A DNA stretch of 64,000 nt from Flavobacterium fluviale (GCF_003312915.1 NZ_CP030261.1:2542001-2606000); one strand, 5' to 3'; positions 18,673 through 27,761 are shown, counted from the first letter of the stretch. Program-made: numbers and translations. Notes: generated by a model not told the origin, from the letters alone.

Positions 18673-18821
18673 GTTTTGGTTACGTTGTGTTTAAGCGTTA
18701 ATAAAGCAGAAAGAAGGGACTTAAAGTACATTTTTAGGGAACGAAAAATACAAATCTCAAATTGATTGACTTTATTTCATAAATTTATCAGTTCAATTTA
18801 TTTACTATCAAAAATAACCAC

Positions 18822-20000
18822 ATGAATTCAAAATTTTTTCCCCTGATTTTATCTTTATTTCTTTTCGGAAATCTAAGCTATTCTCAAAAAGACAAATCAT
18901 TTAACATTCAAAAGCAGTTAGAGTATTGCGCAGCACAAGCTTCTAAAACTTTAAAAGTGATTCCGAATGACGGGACTTCTCCAAGAACAATTCCTAACGG
19001 AAGTAAAGATTGGAAATTTGTTGACTATAAAGACTGGACAAGCGGATTTTGGCCTGGCGAATTGTGGTTTTTGTATGAAGCTTCAAAAGATAAAAAATGG
19101 GAAAAAGAAGCCGATAAATTCACCCGTTTTTTAACCCCTCTATCTGTCAGTAAAGCAAATGACCACGATTTAGGTTTTCAGGTTTTTAATAGTTTTGGAA
19201 ACGGATATCGATTGACTAAAAATCCAGAGTATAAACAAATTATATTGAAAACCGCCGATACGCTGGCAACACTTTTTAATCCGAAAGTAGGAACAATCCA
19301 ATCTTGGCCGCATAATAAAATGGGAGGTCATAATACGATTATTGATAATATGATGAATTTGGAACTTCTGTTTTGGGCTTCAAAAAATGGAGGTAACAAA
19401 AAACTTTACGACATTGCCGTTAAACACGCAGAAACTACAATGGCAAATCATTTTAGGCCAGACAATACTTCTTACCATGTAGTAATTTATGATTACGAAA
19501 CTGGGAAAAAGATCAAAGGCAGAACAGCTCAAGGTTACAGCGATGACAGTATGTGGGCGCGAGGACAAACTTGGGCAATTTATGGATTTACAATGACTTA
19601 TAGAGAAACTAAAGATCCTAAATTTTTAGATTTCGCACATAAATTAGCCCGTGTTTATTTGGATAAATTAACAACTGAAGATTTAATTCCGTATTGGGAT
19701 TTCAATGCGCCCAATATTCCTAACGAACCTAGAGATGCTTCTGCGGCAGCGATTGTTTCTTCGGCGCTTTTAGAATTGAGTTCTTATACAAAAGATAAAA
19801 ATTTGAAAACAGAGTATTTAGCAAAAGCCAAAAAGATGATTGTTTCACTTTCAGATCATTATCAAAGCCACGAAGTTAATTCGGCATTTCTATTGCATTC
19901 TACGGGTCATAAACCTGCAGGAAGTGAAATAGATTGTTCTATAAATTACGCAGATTATTACTATCTTGAGGCATTATTAAGACTTCAAAAACTAAAATAA
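18822..20000 (+). CDS. Glycoside hydrolase family 88 (unsaturated glucuronyl hydrolase)
   Basis: 392 residues with a signal peptide ending near LSYSQ. The family removes the unsaturated uronic acid left at the non-reducing end after polysaccharide lyase action. Family-like segments are WTSGFWPGELWFLYEAS, DHDLGFQVFNSFGNGYRL, HNTIIDNMMNLELLFWAS (catalytic Asp regions) and RGQTWAIYGFTMTYRET. An alpha/alpha barrel is expected, acting in the periplasm. Only 7 nt separate it from the first of two small lipoproteins. No SusC/D pair or lyase is nearby, so this is not a full polysaccharide-utilisation locus. Confidence 0.9.
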   Translation: MNSKFFPLILSLFLFGNLSYSQKDKSFNIQKQLEYCAAQASKTLKVIPNDGTSPRTIPNGSKDWKFVDYKDWTSGFWPGELWFLYEASKDKKWEKEADKFTRFLTPLSVSKANDHDLGFQVFNSFGNGYRLTKNPEYKQIILKTADTLATLFNPKVGTIQSWPHNKMGGHNTIIDNMMNLELLFWASKNGGNKKLYDIAVKHAETTMANHFRPDNTSYHVVIYDYETGKKIKGRTAQGYSDDSMWARGQTWAIYGFTMTYRETKDPKFLDFAHKLARVYLDKLTTEDLIPYWDFNAPNIPNEPRDASAAAIVSSALLELSSYTKDKNLKTEYLAKAKKMIVSLSDHYQSHEVNSAFLLHSTGHKPAGSEIDCSINYADYYYLEALLRLQKLK

Positions 20001-20007
20001 AATTATC

Positions 20008-20409
20008 ATGAAGAAAATAAGCCAAATTGTATTTGCAATAATGATGGTATTGATGCTTGCCAGCTGTAAAAATACCAAACAAAAACTTCAGGAATATGTT
20101 GTTGAATATAATAAGACCGCGCCAAGTTTTAGAGCCGACCATGTAACATTAACAACGGCCAGAGGTTACATAAACGATAATAAAATTGAATTGCGTTTTG
20201 AAACCGATTTAGAACAAAATGAGGCGAACAAACTAGCATCAGGAATCTCTTTTGTGAAACTAATTAAGAAACTTATTGCCAAAGATCAGATTCCGAGACA
20301 ATTGATTGAAGAAGGAGTTCAGTTTGATGTTTACTTTTTAGCTGATGACAACACAGTTCTCGGAAAAGAAATCTTAAATGGTGAATCTCTTAAATATTTT
20401 TTAAAGTAA
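20008..20409 (+). CDS. Small lipoprotein, paralogue A
   Basis: 133 residues starting with a lipoprotein signal (LMLASCKNTKQK; Cys20). The mature part has no motif I recognise. It resembles the next gene along its full length: both contain SCKNTKQK, a TTA(R/K) segment, NDNKIE(L/I)R, an Asp/Glu-rich DLE..(E/D)AN segment and FDVYFLA. It follows GH88 by 7 nt, and a strong terminator comes after it. Confidence 0.8.
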   Translation: MKKISQIVFAIMMVLMLASCKNTKQKLQEYVVEYNKTAPSFRADHVTLTTARGYINDNKIELRFETDLEQNEANKLASGISFVKLIKKLIAKDQIPRQLIEEGVQFDVYFLADDNTVLGKEILNGESLKYFLK

Positions 20410-20446
20410 AAAACAGTGCTTTAAGAAGTTTAAATTCCTACATATG

Positions 20447-20483
20447 AAAGTCTCTTTAAATAACAAATTAAAGAGACTTTTTT
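20447..20483 (+). terminator. Terminator after lipoprotein A
   Basis: Perfect 13-bp arms AAAGTCTCTTTAA and TTAAAGAGACTTT with an 8-nt loop and following T run. A 225-nt open frame starting at 20444 begins inside this hairpin and is not considered a gene. Confidence 0.9.
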
Positions 20484-20602
20484 GTGATTATACTTCAAAT
20501 AAAGGGGAAAAAAGCTTTTTGAATTCTTACATTTTTTTTCTTTTTTTAAGGTTAATCAATTTGTATTCAATCGATTATCTGTTATATTTTGTCGGCAAAA
20601 TA

Positions 20603-20633
20603 TTGTTTTTGTATTATAAATTAATTATGTTTG
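20603..20633 (+). promoter_or_regulatory. Promoter of lipoprotein B
   Basis: TTG at 20603-20605 and TATGTTTG at 20626-20633 with 20 nt between, 31 nt before the ATG at 20665. Confidence 0.7.
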
Positions 20634-20664
20634 AGTTAAAAAATAACTATAAAACCAATAATTT

Positions 20665-21096
20665 ATGAAAAAAATTACCCAAATCGCATTCGCGCTCTTC
20701 TTTGCATTGTTTTTAGTTAGCTGTAAAAACACCAAGCAGAAAATTCAGGAACATGTAAGTACTTATAATAATTCTTCTTCTATAAAAGGAAACGGAATTA
20801 CAAGTACAACAGCAAAAGCTTTTCTGAATGACAACAAAATCGAAATCAGAATCGAAACGAATTTAGAAGAGACCGATGCCAACAGAATTGCCTACAAAGA
20901 GTCATTTCCAGATTTATTAAAGGAAATGATCAAAAACGATCAAATCTCAACAGAATTGATTAACGAAGGAGTTTCTTTTGATGTTTACTTCCTAGCTTAC
21001 AATAATGCTATTTTGGCGCAGCAAGTTGTAAATAAAGAAGAATTAGCAGTATTAGAAGGAACTGCAGAACCAAATAAGGAAACTGCAAAATTGTAA
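20665..21096 (+). CDS. Small lipoprotein, paralogue B
   Basis: 143 residues with lipobox LFLVSCKN (Cys20). A clear paralogue of the lipoprotein 255 nt upstream: SCKNTKQKIQEHV, NDNKIEIRIETNLEE, FDVYFLAYNN. The C-terminus is longer and Glu-rich. It has its own promoter and terminator, so the duplicate is under separate control. Function unknown. Confidence 0.82.
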   Translation: MKKITQIAFALFFALFLVSCKNTKQKIQEHVSTYNNSSSIKGNGITSTTAKAFLNDNKIEIRIETNLEETDANRIAYKESFPDLLKEMIKNDQISTELINEGVSFDVYFLAYNNAILAQQVVNKEELAVLEGTAEPNKETAKL

Positions 21097-21111
21097 TTAA
21101 ATAACAGAAGT

Positions 21112-21147
21112 AAAAAAGCCTCTTTAGAAATTAAAAGAGGCTTTTTT
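21112..21147. terminator. Bidirectional terminator
   Basis: AAAAAAGCCTCTTT and AAAGAGGCTTTTTT form a hairpin with A and T runs on both sides. It serves lipoprotein B and the convergent glutamate-synthase-like gene. Confidence 0.9.
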
Positions 21148-21149
21148 AT

Positions 21150-22664
21150 TTATGAAAATTGCGTAACGTTTTTGAGGTTGTCAGGAAAATACATATCCGA
21201 TAAATTAGCAAATTCGTCACCGCGCATAAAGATGTTAATATCTACATCTGCAAAACTATTTTTGCCTGCAGCGGCCAGAAGTTCATTTGCAGAATGAAGT
21301 GTGTTTTTATGAAAATGATACACACGATCAGATTTATCATTCACAACCAAACCTTTCATCAGCATTTTGTTTTGAGTTGCCACTCCAGTCGGACATTCAT
21401 TATTGTGGCAGCGTAAAGCCTGAATACAGCCCAAAGAAAACATAAATCCTCTGGCGCTGTTACACATATCTGCGCCAAGTGCTACGGCATGTAGAATAGA
21501 ATAACCAGAGATTATTTTTCCGCTTCCAATAATTCGCATTTTATCACGAATTCCTAAACGAACCAAAGTTTTGTTCACGAAAATTAGTGCTGGCTCAAAC
21601 GGCATTCCAACTCCATCTGCAAATTCAAGTGGTGCGGCGCCAGTACCGCCTTCTGCACCGTCAACTGTGATAAAGTCGGGGTAAATATCTTCGGCAATCA
21701 TTTCTTGGCAGATAGCTTCAAACTCGGCTGTGTTTCCAATACATAATTTAAATCCGATTGGTTTTCCGTTAGATAAATCACGTAATTGTTTGATGAAATG
21801 AATTAATCCTTTTGCATCAGAAAAAGCATGATGACCTGGAGGAGACAGAATCATGGTATGTGGTACCACGCCTCTAATTTTAGCAATCTGTTCCGTGTTT
21901 TTAGCGGCAGGAAGCACACCTCCATGACCCGGTTTTGCACCTTGCGAAAGTTTGATTTCGATCATTTTTACATTCGGAAGATTTGCTTTTTCTGAGAATT
22001 TTTCAGGACTAAAATTTCCTTCTGCATCACGGCATCCAAAATAACCTGTACCAATCTGCCAGGTAATATCGCCGCCACCGGCAAGATGAAATTCAGTCAA
22101 TCCGCCTTCGCCTGTATTTTGGTAAAAGTTCCCTTTTTTTGCACCAATATTAATAGCACGAACTGCATGCTCGCTCAAAGAACCAAAACTCATTGCCGAA
22201 ACATTAAATAAGGAAGCAGAGTAAGGCTGTTTACAATCTTTTCCGCCAACTAATACGCGAGGTAATTCTTCGTTTACTTGTGCCGGGAAAATAGAATGTT
22301 TGATTCCTTCGTAGTTTTCAGTATTTAAGTTTAACTGCGTTCCGAAAGGAGTGCTCGAATCTATATTTTTGGCTCTTTGGTAAACCAATGAACGCTGATT
22401 TCTAGAGAAAGGTTTTCCGTCTGTAGATCTTTCGATAAAATACTGCTGAATTTCTGGTGAAATCATTTCAAATAAATATCTGAAATACCCCAAAACAGGA
22501 AAGTTTCTTAAAATCGCGTGCTTTTTCTGAGAAGCATTGTAAACTCCGATAATCAATAAAAGCGGGATAATAAAAACGAGTAAATAACCTCGTCCTGTAT
22601 AATAGTAAATTGCGGCAACAATTAGAAACAATAAGAATCCGTAAATAAAGAATTTCTTTCTCAT
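21150..22664 (-). CDS. FMN-binding glutamate synthase family protein
   Basis: 504 residues with two N-terminal hydrophobic stretches (about residues 7-42) and a GltS-like FMN barrel. Visible blocks are VSAMSFGSLSEHAVRAIN, GEGGLTEFHLAGGGDI, KLSQGAKPGHGGVLP, TVDGAEGGTGAAP (FMN phosphate) and a Cys cluster in CIQALRCHNNECPTG, likely a 3Fe-4S ligand set. It lacks the glutaminase domain of GltB, so it must use another ammonia source or another substrate. The membrane-anchored form is widespread. Physiological reaction unknown. Confidence 0.88.
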   Translation of the reverse strand: MRKKFFIYGFLLFLIVAAIYYYTGRGYLLVFIIPLLLIIGVYNASQKKHAILRNFPVLGYFRYLFEMISPEIQQYFIERSTDGKPFSRNQRSLVYQRAKNIDSSTPFGTQLNLNTENYEGIKHSIFPAQVNEELPRVLVGGKDCKQPYSASLFNVSAMSFGSLSEHAVRAINIGAKKGNFYQNTGEGGLTEFHLAGGGDITWQIGTGYFGCRDAEGNFSPEKFSEKANLPNVKMIEIKLSQGAKPGHGGVLPAAKNTEQIAKIRGVVPHTMILSPPGHHAFSDAKGLIHFIKQLRDLSNGKPIGFKLCIGNTAEFEAICQEMIAEDIYPDFITVDGAEGGTGAAPLEFADGVGMPFEPALIFVNKTLVRLGIRDKMRIIGSGKIISGYSILHAVALGADMCNSARGFMFSLGCIQALRCHNNECPTGVATQNKMLMKGLVVNDKSDRVYHFHKNTLHSANELLAAAGKNSFADVDINIFMRGDEFANLSDMYFPDNLKNVTQFS

Positions 22665-22699
22665 GTTTTTAAAAAATTTAATAGGTAATAAATGCGTAA

Positions 22700-23485
22700 T
22701 TAATTGAATCTTAAACGAACGTAAACGTGCTTGATTCCTTTTTTGTCTGATTCTCTTTCATCAATCTCCAGAATATCTGTCAGCGATTTTAACATTGGCG
22801 TAAGCTTGGAATAGCCATAATTTCGAGGGTCAAATTCAGGTTTTTTCTTCACAACCAAGTTGCCGACATCTCCTAAGAACGCCCATCCGTCATCATCTTC
22901 AAGATCTTCAATTGTGGCTTCTATAAGCTCAATAGTTTGTTTGTCAACTTTATGGAGTGCTTTCTCAGCTGGTTTTTCAACTGGTTTTTTAGTATCTGCA
23001 GCTGCAGTTGTGGTTTTTGGTTTTTTCTTCTGTATGGCACCGTCTAGAACTTCAATATAAATAAATCTGTCACAGGCAACAATAAACGAGCTTGGAGTTT
23101 TCTTCTCACCAATACCAATTACTTTCATACCGGATTCTCTCAAACGAATGGCCAGACGTGTAAAATCACTGTCGCTTGAAACGATACAGAAACCGTCTAA
23201 TTTTCCAGAGTACAAAAGATCCATAGCATCAATAATCAAAGCCGAATCTGATGAGTTTTTTCCAACGGTATAACTGTATTGCTGAATAGGAGTAATGGCA
23301 TGTTCCAATAAAACGCCTTTCCATCCGTTCGCATTAGGTTTGGTCCAGTCGGCATAAATCCTTTTAGTAGTTGGTGTTCCCAGTTTTGCGATCTCTTCCA
23401 TCATGCCTTTTACATTGCTGTAAGGTACGTTGTCGGCATCTATAAGGACAGCCAGTTTTAAATCTTTTGAGTTGGTTAAAGGCAT
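22700..23485 (-). CDS. NYN (PIN-like) domain protein with OST-HTH/LOTUS C-terminus
   Basis: 261 residues. N-terminal NYN domain (about 8-150) with conserved acidic residues in VLIDADNVPYSN, DSALIIDAMDLLYSG and IVSSDSDFTRLAIRLRESG, the pattern of a metal-dependent RNase. A basic Lys/Pro linker follows (KKKPKTTTAAADTKKPVEKP). The last about 75 residues (ELIEATIEDLEDDDGW, YGYSKLTPMLKSL) resemble an OST-HTH/LOTUS RNA-binding domain. RNA cleavage or processing is the likely role. It lies 35 nt upstream of the glutamate-synthase-like gene on the same strand. Confidence 0.85.
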   Translation of the reverse strand: MPLTNSKDLKLAVLIDADNVPYSNVKGMMEEIAKLGTPTTKRIYADWTKPNANGWKGVLLEHAITPIQQYSYTVGKNSSDSALIIDAMDLLYSGKLDGFCIVSSDSDFTRLAIRLRESGMKVIGIGEKKTPSSFIVACDRFIYIEVLDGAIQKKKPKTTTAAADTKKPVEKPAEKALHKVDKQTIELIEATIEDLEDDDGWAFLGDVGNLVVKKKPEFDPRNYGYSKLTPMLKSLTDILEIDERESDKKGIKHVYVRLRFN

Positions 23486-23619
23486 TATTTCAATATTAGA
23501 AATTAAGTATATTCAAAGTTAAAATTAAAATTGGTTTTTATAAGAATTGAATGATGAATAAGTGTTTCGAAAAGCACTAATTATTTTCATTATAAATAAT
23601 ATTGGATAAACTAAAAATT

Positions 23620-23645
23620 AATTAAAGATAAATTTGTCTTTTATT
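23620..23645. promoter_or_regulatory. Putative Rrf2 operator (site 1, autoregulatory)
   Basis: Half-sites AATTAAAGAT and GTCTTTTATT around a 6-nt spacer. The layout is identical to the sites before the NO reductase and nirK genes. It covers the TTTG (-33) element of the rrf2 promoter, as expected for repression. Confidence 0.65.
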
Positions 23646-23664
23646 TTAAATCTCTTTACCTTTG
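23633..23664 (+). promoter_or_regulatory. Promoter of the rrf2-azurin operon
   Basis: TTTG at 23633-23636 and TACCTTTG at 23657-23664 with 20 nt between; 22 nt before the ATG at 23687. The -33 box lies inside the palindromic operator. Confidence 0.75.
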
Positions 23665-23686
23665 TGTCCAATTAATAGAGAAATGT

Positions 23687-24136
23687 ATGTTTTCAAAAGC
23701 CTGTGAGTACGGAATTAGAGCTTCAATATTTATTGCAACCAAATCTTCAAAAGGAATTAGGGTTGGAATAAAAGATGTGGCAAAAGAAATCGATTCTCCA
23801 GAACCGTTTACGGCTAAAATCATGCAGATTCTTACCAAAAATGGAATTATTCACTCTGCAAAAGGTGTAGGAGGCGGCTTTGAGGTTTCTAATGAAGCAG
23901 TAAAATCCATAAAATTAATTCAGATTGTAGATGCTATAGACGGCAGTAAAATTTACAGCGGCTGCGGTATTGGACTTAAAGAATGTTCTGAAGTGCATCC
24001 TTGTCCTGTGCATCACGAATTTAAAAAAATAAGAGGCCTGCTATTAGAAATGCTCACTAAAACAACGTTAGAACAATTAGCTTCAGATGTAAAATCTGGT
24101 GATTTCTTCCTTAAAACATTAAATACAAACGATTAA
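23687..24136 (+). CDS. Rrf2-family regulator, NsrR-like nitric oxide sensor
   Basis: 149 residues. N-terminal winged helix (about 1-80) with the Rrf2 start MFSKACEYGIRA and the recognition region SPEPFTAKIMQILTKNGII. Three cysteines follow, C93, C100 and C106 (SGCGIGLKECSEVHPCP), with spacing close to the iron-sulfur ligands of NsrR and IscR. Its genes of context (azurin, NO reductase, RIC) point to NO sensing rather than Fe-S homeostasis. It probably represses itself, the NO reductase and the nirK operon through a shared 26-bp palindrome. Regulation is inferred. Confidence 0.88.
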   Translation: MFSKACEYGIRASIFIATKSSKGIRVGIKDVAKEIDSPEPFTAKIMQILTKNGIIHSAKGVGGGFEVSNEAVKSIKLIQIVDAIDGSKIYSGCGIGLKECSEVHPCPVHHEFKKIRGLLLEMLTKTTLEQLASDVKSGDFFLKTLNTND

Positions 24137-24158
24137 TATTTTATAAATTATCTTAAAA

Positions 24159-24683
24159 ATGAATACAAAAACCAAAATTTCAATAATGATCCTAATGGGA
24201 TTTTTAGCAGTTACTTCTTGCGGTAAAAAAGAAACAGCTCCAGCTGATCAGACAGAAACGACTGAACCTTCTACTGAAGGAGAAGCTGCGCCAGTAACGT
24301 CGACAGAAGAAAATGTGCTAATTATTGAAGGAAATGATCAAATGCAGTTTAATACAAGTGAATTACACGCTGTTGCTGGAAAGCCAATCAAATTGACTTT
24401 GAAACATGTTGGGAAAATTCCAAAAGAAGCAATGGGACATAATTTAGTAATATTACAAGAGGGAACAGACCAATCTGCTTTTGCGCTTAAGGCGAATGAT
24501 GCAAAAGCAACCGATTATATTCCAGAATCTGAAAAAGCTTCAGTTATCGCTCACACGAAATTGTTAGGCGGTGGAGAAGAAGATACAATCGAGTTTACAA
24601 TTGATAAAAAAGGATCATACCCATTTATATGCTCTTTCCCTGGCCACGTGGCTATGATGAAAGGTGTTTTAATTGTAGAGTAA
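24159..24683 (+). CDS. Azurin-like cupredoxin lipoprotein
   Basis: 174 residues with lipobox AVTSCGKK (Cys21), a Thr/Glu/Pro-rich linker to about residue 48, and an azurin-type domain. Copper ligands are visible: His in MGHNLVIL, and Cys, His and Met in the C-terminal block FICSFPGHVAMMKG. Type 1 copper proteins of this kind carry electrons to nitrite or NO reductases in the periplasm, here probably tethered to a membrane. It is 22 nt after rrf2 in the same operon; a terminator follows. Confidence 0.92.
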   Translation: MNTKTKISIMILMGFLAVTSCGKKETAPADQTETTEPSTEGEAAPVTSTEENVLIIEGNDQMQFNTSELHAVAGKPIKLTLKHVGKIPKEAMGHNLVILQEGTDQSAFALKANDAKATDYIPESEKASVIAHTKLLGGGEEDTIEFTIDKKGSYPFICSFPGHVAMMKGVLIVE

Positions 24684-24692
24684 ATAGAAAAG

Positions 24693-24726
24693 ACTTCAAA
24701 TTTCTTAATGGATTTGAAGTTTTTTT
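24693..24726 (+). terminator. Terminator between azurin and NO reductase
   Basis: ACTTCAAAT and ATTTGAAGT arms around a 10-nt loop, then a T run. It separates the rrf2-azurin unit from norB, which then needs its own promoter. Confidence 0.8.
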
Positions 24727-24733
24727 AAAAACC

Positions 24734-24759
24734 AATAAAAGATAAAATTGTCTTTTATT
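24734..24759. promoter_or_regulatory. Putative Rrf2 operator (site 2, NO reductase)
   Basis: AATAAAAGAT, spacer AAAATT, GTCTTTTATT: one mismatch from a perfect 10-6-10 palindrome. It ends 12 nt before the ATG at 24772 and overlaps a weak -7-like TAAAATTG (24743-24750). An in-frame TTG at 24748 falls inside the operator and is not the start. Confidence 0.7.
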
Positions 24760-24771
24760 AATTCGAAAGAG

Positions 24772-27006
24772 ATGAAAAGAGAAAAAAAACTATGGATCAT
24801 TTTTGCATTGGTAATGAGCATATCATTTGCAGTGCTTGGTTATTATGGATATGAAATTTATCAGCAGGCACCGCCGGTTCCAAGGGAGATTATTTCAGAT
24901 TCAGGAAAAATTATTTTTAGCGAAAGCGAAATTAAAGACGGACAAAATATCTGGCAGAGTATAGGAGGTCAGGAAGTGGGATCGATCTGGGGACACGGCG
25001 CCTATGTAGCCCCAGACTGGACTGCTGACTGGCTGCACCGCGAAGCTGTTTTTATACTAAATAGCTTTGCTAAAGAAGATTTTAATAAAAAGTTTGACGA
25101 ATTAGATGCTGAAAAACAATCGGCTTTAAAAATTCGTTTACAGAAAGATGTGCGGACCAATCGTTACAATGCGAACACCGGTATCCTTACGATTTCTGAA
25201 AATAGGGTTGCAGCAATAGAAAGTCTAAGCGAATATTATAAAGGTCTTTTTACGAATGATCCTCAGTTTGATAAATTGAGAGAAGAATATGCAATTCCGA
25301 AAAATTCTATTACAGATGTGGAAAGAATGCATAAAATGAATGCCTTTTTCTTCTGGGCAACTTGGGCGACAGTTACGAATCGTCCTGATTCTAATATTTC
25401 ATACACGCACAACTGGCCGTCAGATGAATTGGTTGGAAATACTGCAACTACAGAGCTTTTGGCTTGGTCTGGAGTAAGTATTATTTTATTGATTTTAAGT
25501 GTTGGAATCTTAGTTTTCTATCATGCAAAATCTGGTGAAGAAGAAGAATTTCCGCTTCCAAAAGAAGATCCGATTATTAAGCAGGGAAAAACAAAATCAA
25601 TGGGATTGGTAACCAAATATTTCTGGATTGTAAGTCTGCTGATGGTTTTACAAATGGTTTTCGGAATTATCACCGCACATTATGGAGTGGAAGGAAATGG
25701 TTTGTATGGTATTCCAATAGATCAAATTCTGCCTTACTCTGTGACACGAACATGGCATACGCAATTGGCTATTTTCTGGATTGCAACGGCTTGGCTGGCA
25801 ACAGGACTATATATTGCTCCAGCAGTTTCTGGTAAAGATCCTAAATTTCAGTGTTTTGGGATAAACTTTTTGTTCGTCGCTTTATTGATTATTGTTTTAG
25901 GATCAATGGCTGGGCAATGGTTTGGAGTAATGCAAAAACTGAATTTAGTTCAAAATTTCTGGTTTGGACATCAAGGATATGAATATGTTGATTTAGGACG
26001 CTTTTGGCAGATTTTCCTTTTAGTGGGATTGTTTTTATGGCTTGCTTTAATGATTCGTCCGCTGCTTCCTGTTTTAAAGAAAAAAACAGAAGAAAAAAAC
26101 TTAATTATTTTGTTCTTAGTTTCTTGTACTGCAATTGCCATGTTCTACGGAGCTGGATTAATGTGGGGAAGACAAACCAATTTAGCAATTGCCGAATATT
26201 GGAGATGGTGGGTAGTTCATCTTTGGGTTGAAGGATTCTTTGAAGTATTTGCAACTGTTGTAATTGCGTTCTTGTTCGTTCGTCTGGGATTATTAAAAAC
26301 CAAAACGGCGACATTGAATGTGCTTTTTGCAACCATTATTTTCATGTCTGGAGGTATTTTAGGAACATTCCACCACTTGTATTTCTCGGGAACGCCAACA
26401 GCAATTATGGCTTTGGGGGCAACATTCAGTGCTTTAGAAGTGGTTCCGCTGACTTTAATCGGATTTGAAGCATATCAAAACTATAAAATCTCAAAATCAA
26501 CACAATGGATTGCCGATTATAAATGGCCAATTTATTTCATGATTTCTGTGGCATTTTGGAATTTCCTTGGCGCCGGAATCTTCGGATTCATTATTAATCC
26601 GCCAATCGCGCTTTATTATGTACAAGGGTTGAATACAACGCCTTTGCACGGACATACCGCTTTGTTCGGAGTTTATGGAATGTTAGGAATTGGTCTGGTT
26701 TTATTTGTATTGAGAAGTTTATATCGAACTGTTAGCTGGAATAACAAACTGCTAAAAATCACTTTCTGGTCTTTAAATATTGGTTTATTCCTAATGGCAA
26801 TATTGAGTTTACTTCCAATTGGAGTTTGGCAGGCAATTGAAAGTATCAATCACGGAATGTGGTATGCGCGTTCATCAGAATTAATGCAGCAGCCAACAAT
26901 GATTACTTTAAAATGGCTTCGTGCCATTGGAGATTCCATCTTTGGAATCGGATTTATTACAATGGCTTGGTTTGTATTTGAACTGACATTAAAAAACAAA
27001 AAATAA
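24772..27006 (+). CDS. norB: Quinol-dependent nitric oxide reductase (qNor)
   Basis: 744 residues from the ATG at 24772, the usual qNor length. It reduces two NO to N2O using quinol at the cytoplasmic membrane. An N-terminal helix is followed by a periplasmic cytochrome-like domain without heme (GQNIWQSIGGQEVGSIWGHG), then about twelve helices of the heme-copper oxidase fold from about residue 230. Metal-binding histidines lie in HLWVEGFFEVFA, GTFHHLYFSG and PLHGHTALFGVYG; the Glu in the first is the FeB ligand type of Nor. It is read with ric and probably the following membrane gene. Confidence 0.95.
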   Translation: MKREKKLWIIFALVMSISFAVLGYYGYEIYQQAPPVPREIISDSGKIIFSESEIKDGQNIWQSIGGQEVGSIWGHGAYVAPDWTADWLHREAVFILNSFAKEDFNKKFDELDAEKQSALKIRLQKDVRTNRYNANTGILTISENRVAAIESLSEYYKGLFTNDPQFDKLREEYAIPKNSITDVERMHKMNAFFFWATWATVTNRPDSNISYTHNWPSDELVGNTATTELLAWSGVSIILLILSVGILVFYHAKSGEEEEFPLPKEDPIIKQGKTKSMGLVTKYFWIVSLLMVLQMVFGIITAHYGVEGNGLYGIPIDQILPYSVTRTWHTQLAIFWIATAWLATGLYIAPAVSGKDPKFQCFGINFLFVALLIIVLGSMAGQWFGVMQKLNLVQNFWFGHQGYEYVDLGRFWQIFLLVGLFLWLALMIRPLLPVLKKKTEEKNLIILFLVSCTAIAMFYGAGLMWGRQTNLAIAEYWRWWVVHLWVEGFFEVFATVVIAFLFVRLGLLKTKTATLNVLFATIIFMSGGILGTFHHLYFSGTPTAIMALGATFSALEVVPLTLIGFEAYQNYKISKSTQWIADYKWPIYFMISVAFWNFLGAGIFGFIINPPIALYYVQGLNTTPLHGHTALFGVYGMLGIGLVLFVLRSLYRTVSWNNKLLKITFWSLNIGLFLMAILSLLPIGVWQAIESINHGMWYARSSELMQQPTMITLKWLRAIGDSIFGIGFITMAWFVFELTLKNKK

Positions 27007-27029
27007 AAACATATTTAAAATTGATTATC

Positions 27030-27761
27030 ATGGAAAATTTAAAAAACAAAACAATAGGATCTTTTGTGGCTGAAGATTTTAGAACGGCCGCAGTTTTCTC
27101 GAAATATAGAATTGATTTTTGTTGCAAAGGGAACCGAACAGTTACTGAAGTTTGCGAAAAACAAAACATTGATGCAGATATCTTATTAGAAAATGTGCTT
27201 CAGGTTGCACAATCAGAAAATAATGGCAGTATTGATTTCAACTCCTGGCCGTTAGATTTATTGGCAGATTACATTGAAAAAACACATCACCGTTATGTGG
27301 AAGAAAAAACAAATGTTCTGCTTCCATTTTTAGATAAATTATGTAAAGTTCATGGTTCAATTCATCCTGAATTGTTTAAAATAAACGAACTTTTTATTGG
27401 CTGTGCAGGTGAATTGTCGCAGCACATGAAGAAAGAAGAATTGATTTTATTTCCTTTTATAAAAAGAATGGTAAAAACTAGGGAGTCTGATGGAATTTTA
27501 TCTCAGCCATCTTTCGGGACAGTTTCAAATCCGATTGCAATGATGATGCACGAACACGATAATGAAGGGCAACGTTTTAGAGAAATTGCGGCTTTAACCA
27601 ATGATTATACGCCACCAGCAGATGCCTGTACTACATACAGAGTAACGTTTGCTATGTTGAGAGAGTTTGAAGCAGATTTGCACAAACACATACATTTAGA
27701 GAATAATATCTTATTTCCAAAAGCTGTTATTTTAGAAAAAGACTTTGTTGCAGTAGAATAG
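27030..27761 (+). CDS. ric: RIC di-iron protein for iron-sulfur cluster repair (ScdA/YtfE)
   Basis: 243 residues from the ATG at 27030. N-terminal ScdA domain with IDFCCKGNRTVTEVC (paired cysteines), then a hemerythrin-like four-helix bundle with His and Glu iron ligands at KTHHRYVEE, KVHGSIHPEL, HMKKEELILFPF, MMMHEHDNEG and DLHKHIHLENNILFP. The family repairs clusters damaged by NO and oxidants. It lies 23 nt after the NO reductase gene, so it is cotranscribed with it. Confidence 0.93.
   Translation: MENLKNKTIGSFVAEDFRTAAVFSKYRIDFCCKGNRTVTEVCEKQNIDADILLENVLQVAQSENNGSIDFNSWPLDLLADYIEKTHHRYVEEKTNVLLPFLDKLCKVHGSIHPELFKINELFIGCAGELSQHMKKEELILFPFIKRMVKTRESDGILSQPSFGTVSNPIAMMMHEHDNEGQRFREIAALTNDYTPPADACTTYRVTFAMLREFEADLHKHIHLENNILFPKAVILEKDFVAVE

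Noticed and set aside
20444..20668. 74-codon frame between the two lipoproteins
   Set aside because: It starts inside a perfect terminator hairpin and runs through the promoter of the next gene.
25997..26332. Frames inside the NO reductase gene on both strands
   Set aside because: They lie wholly within norB, which is supported along its full length.
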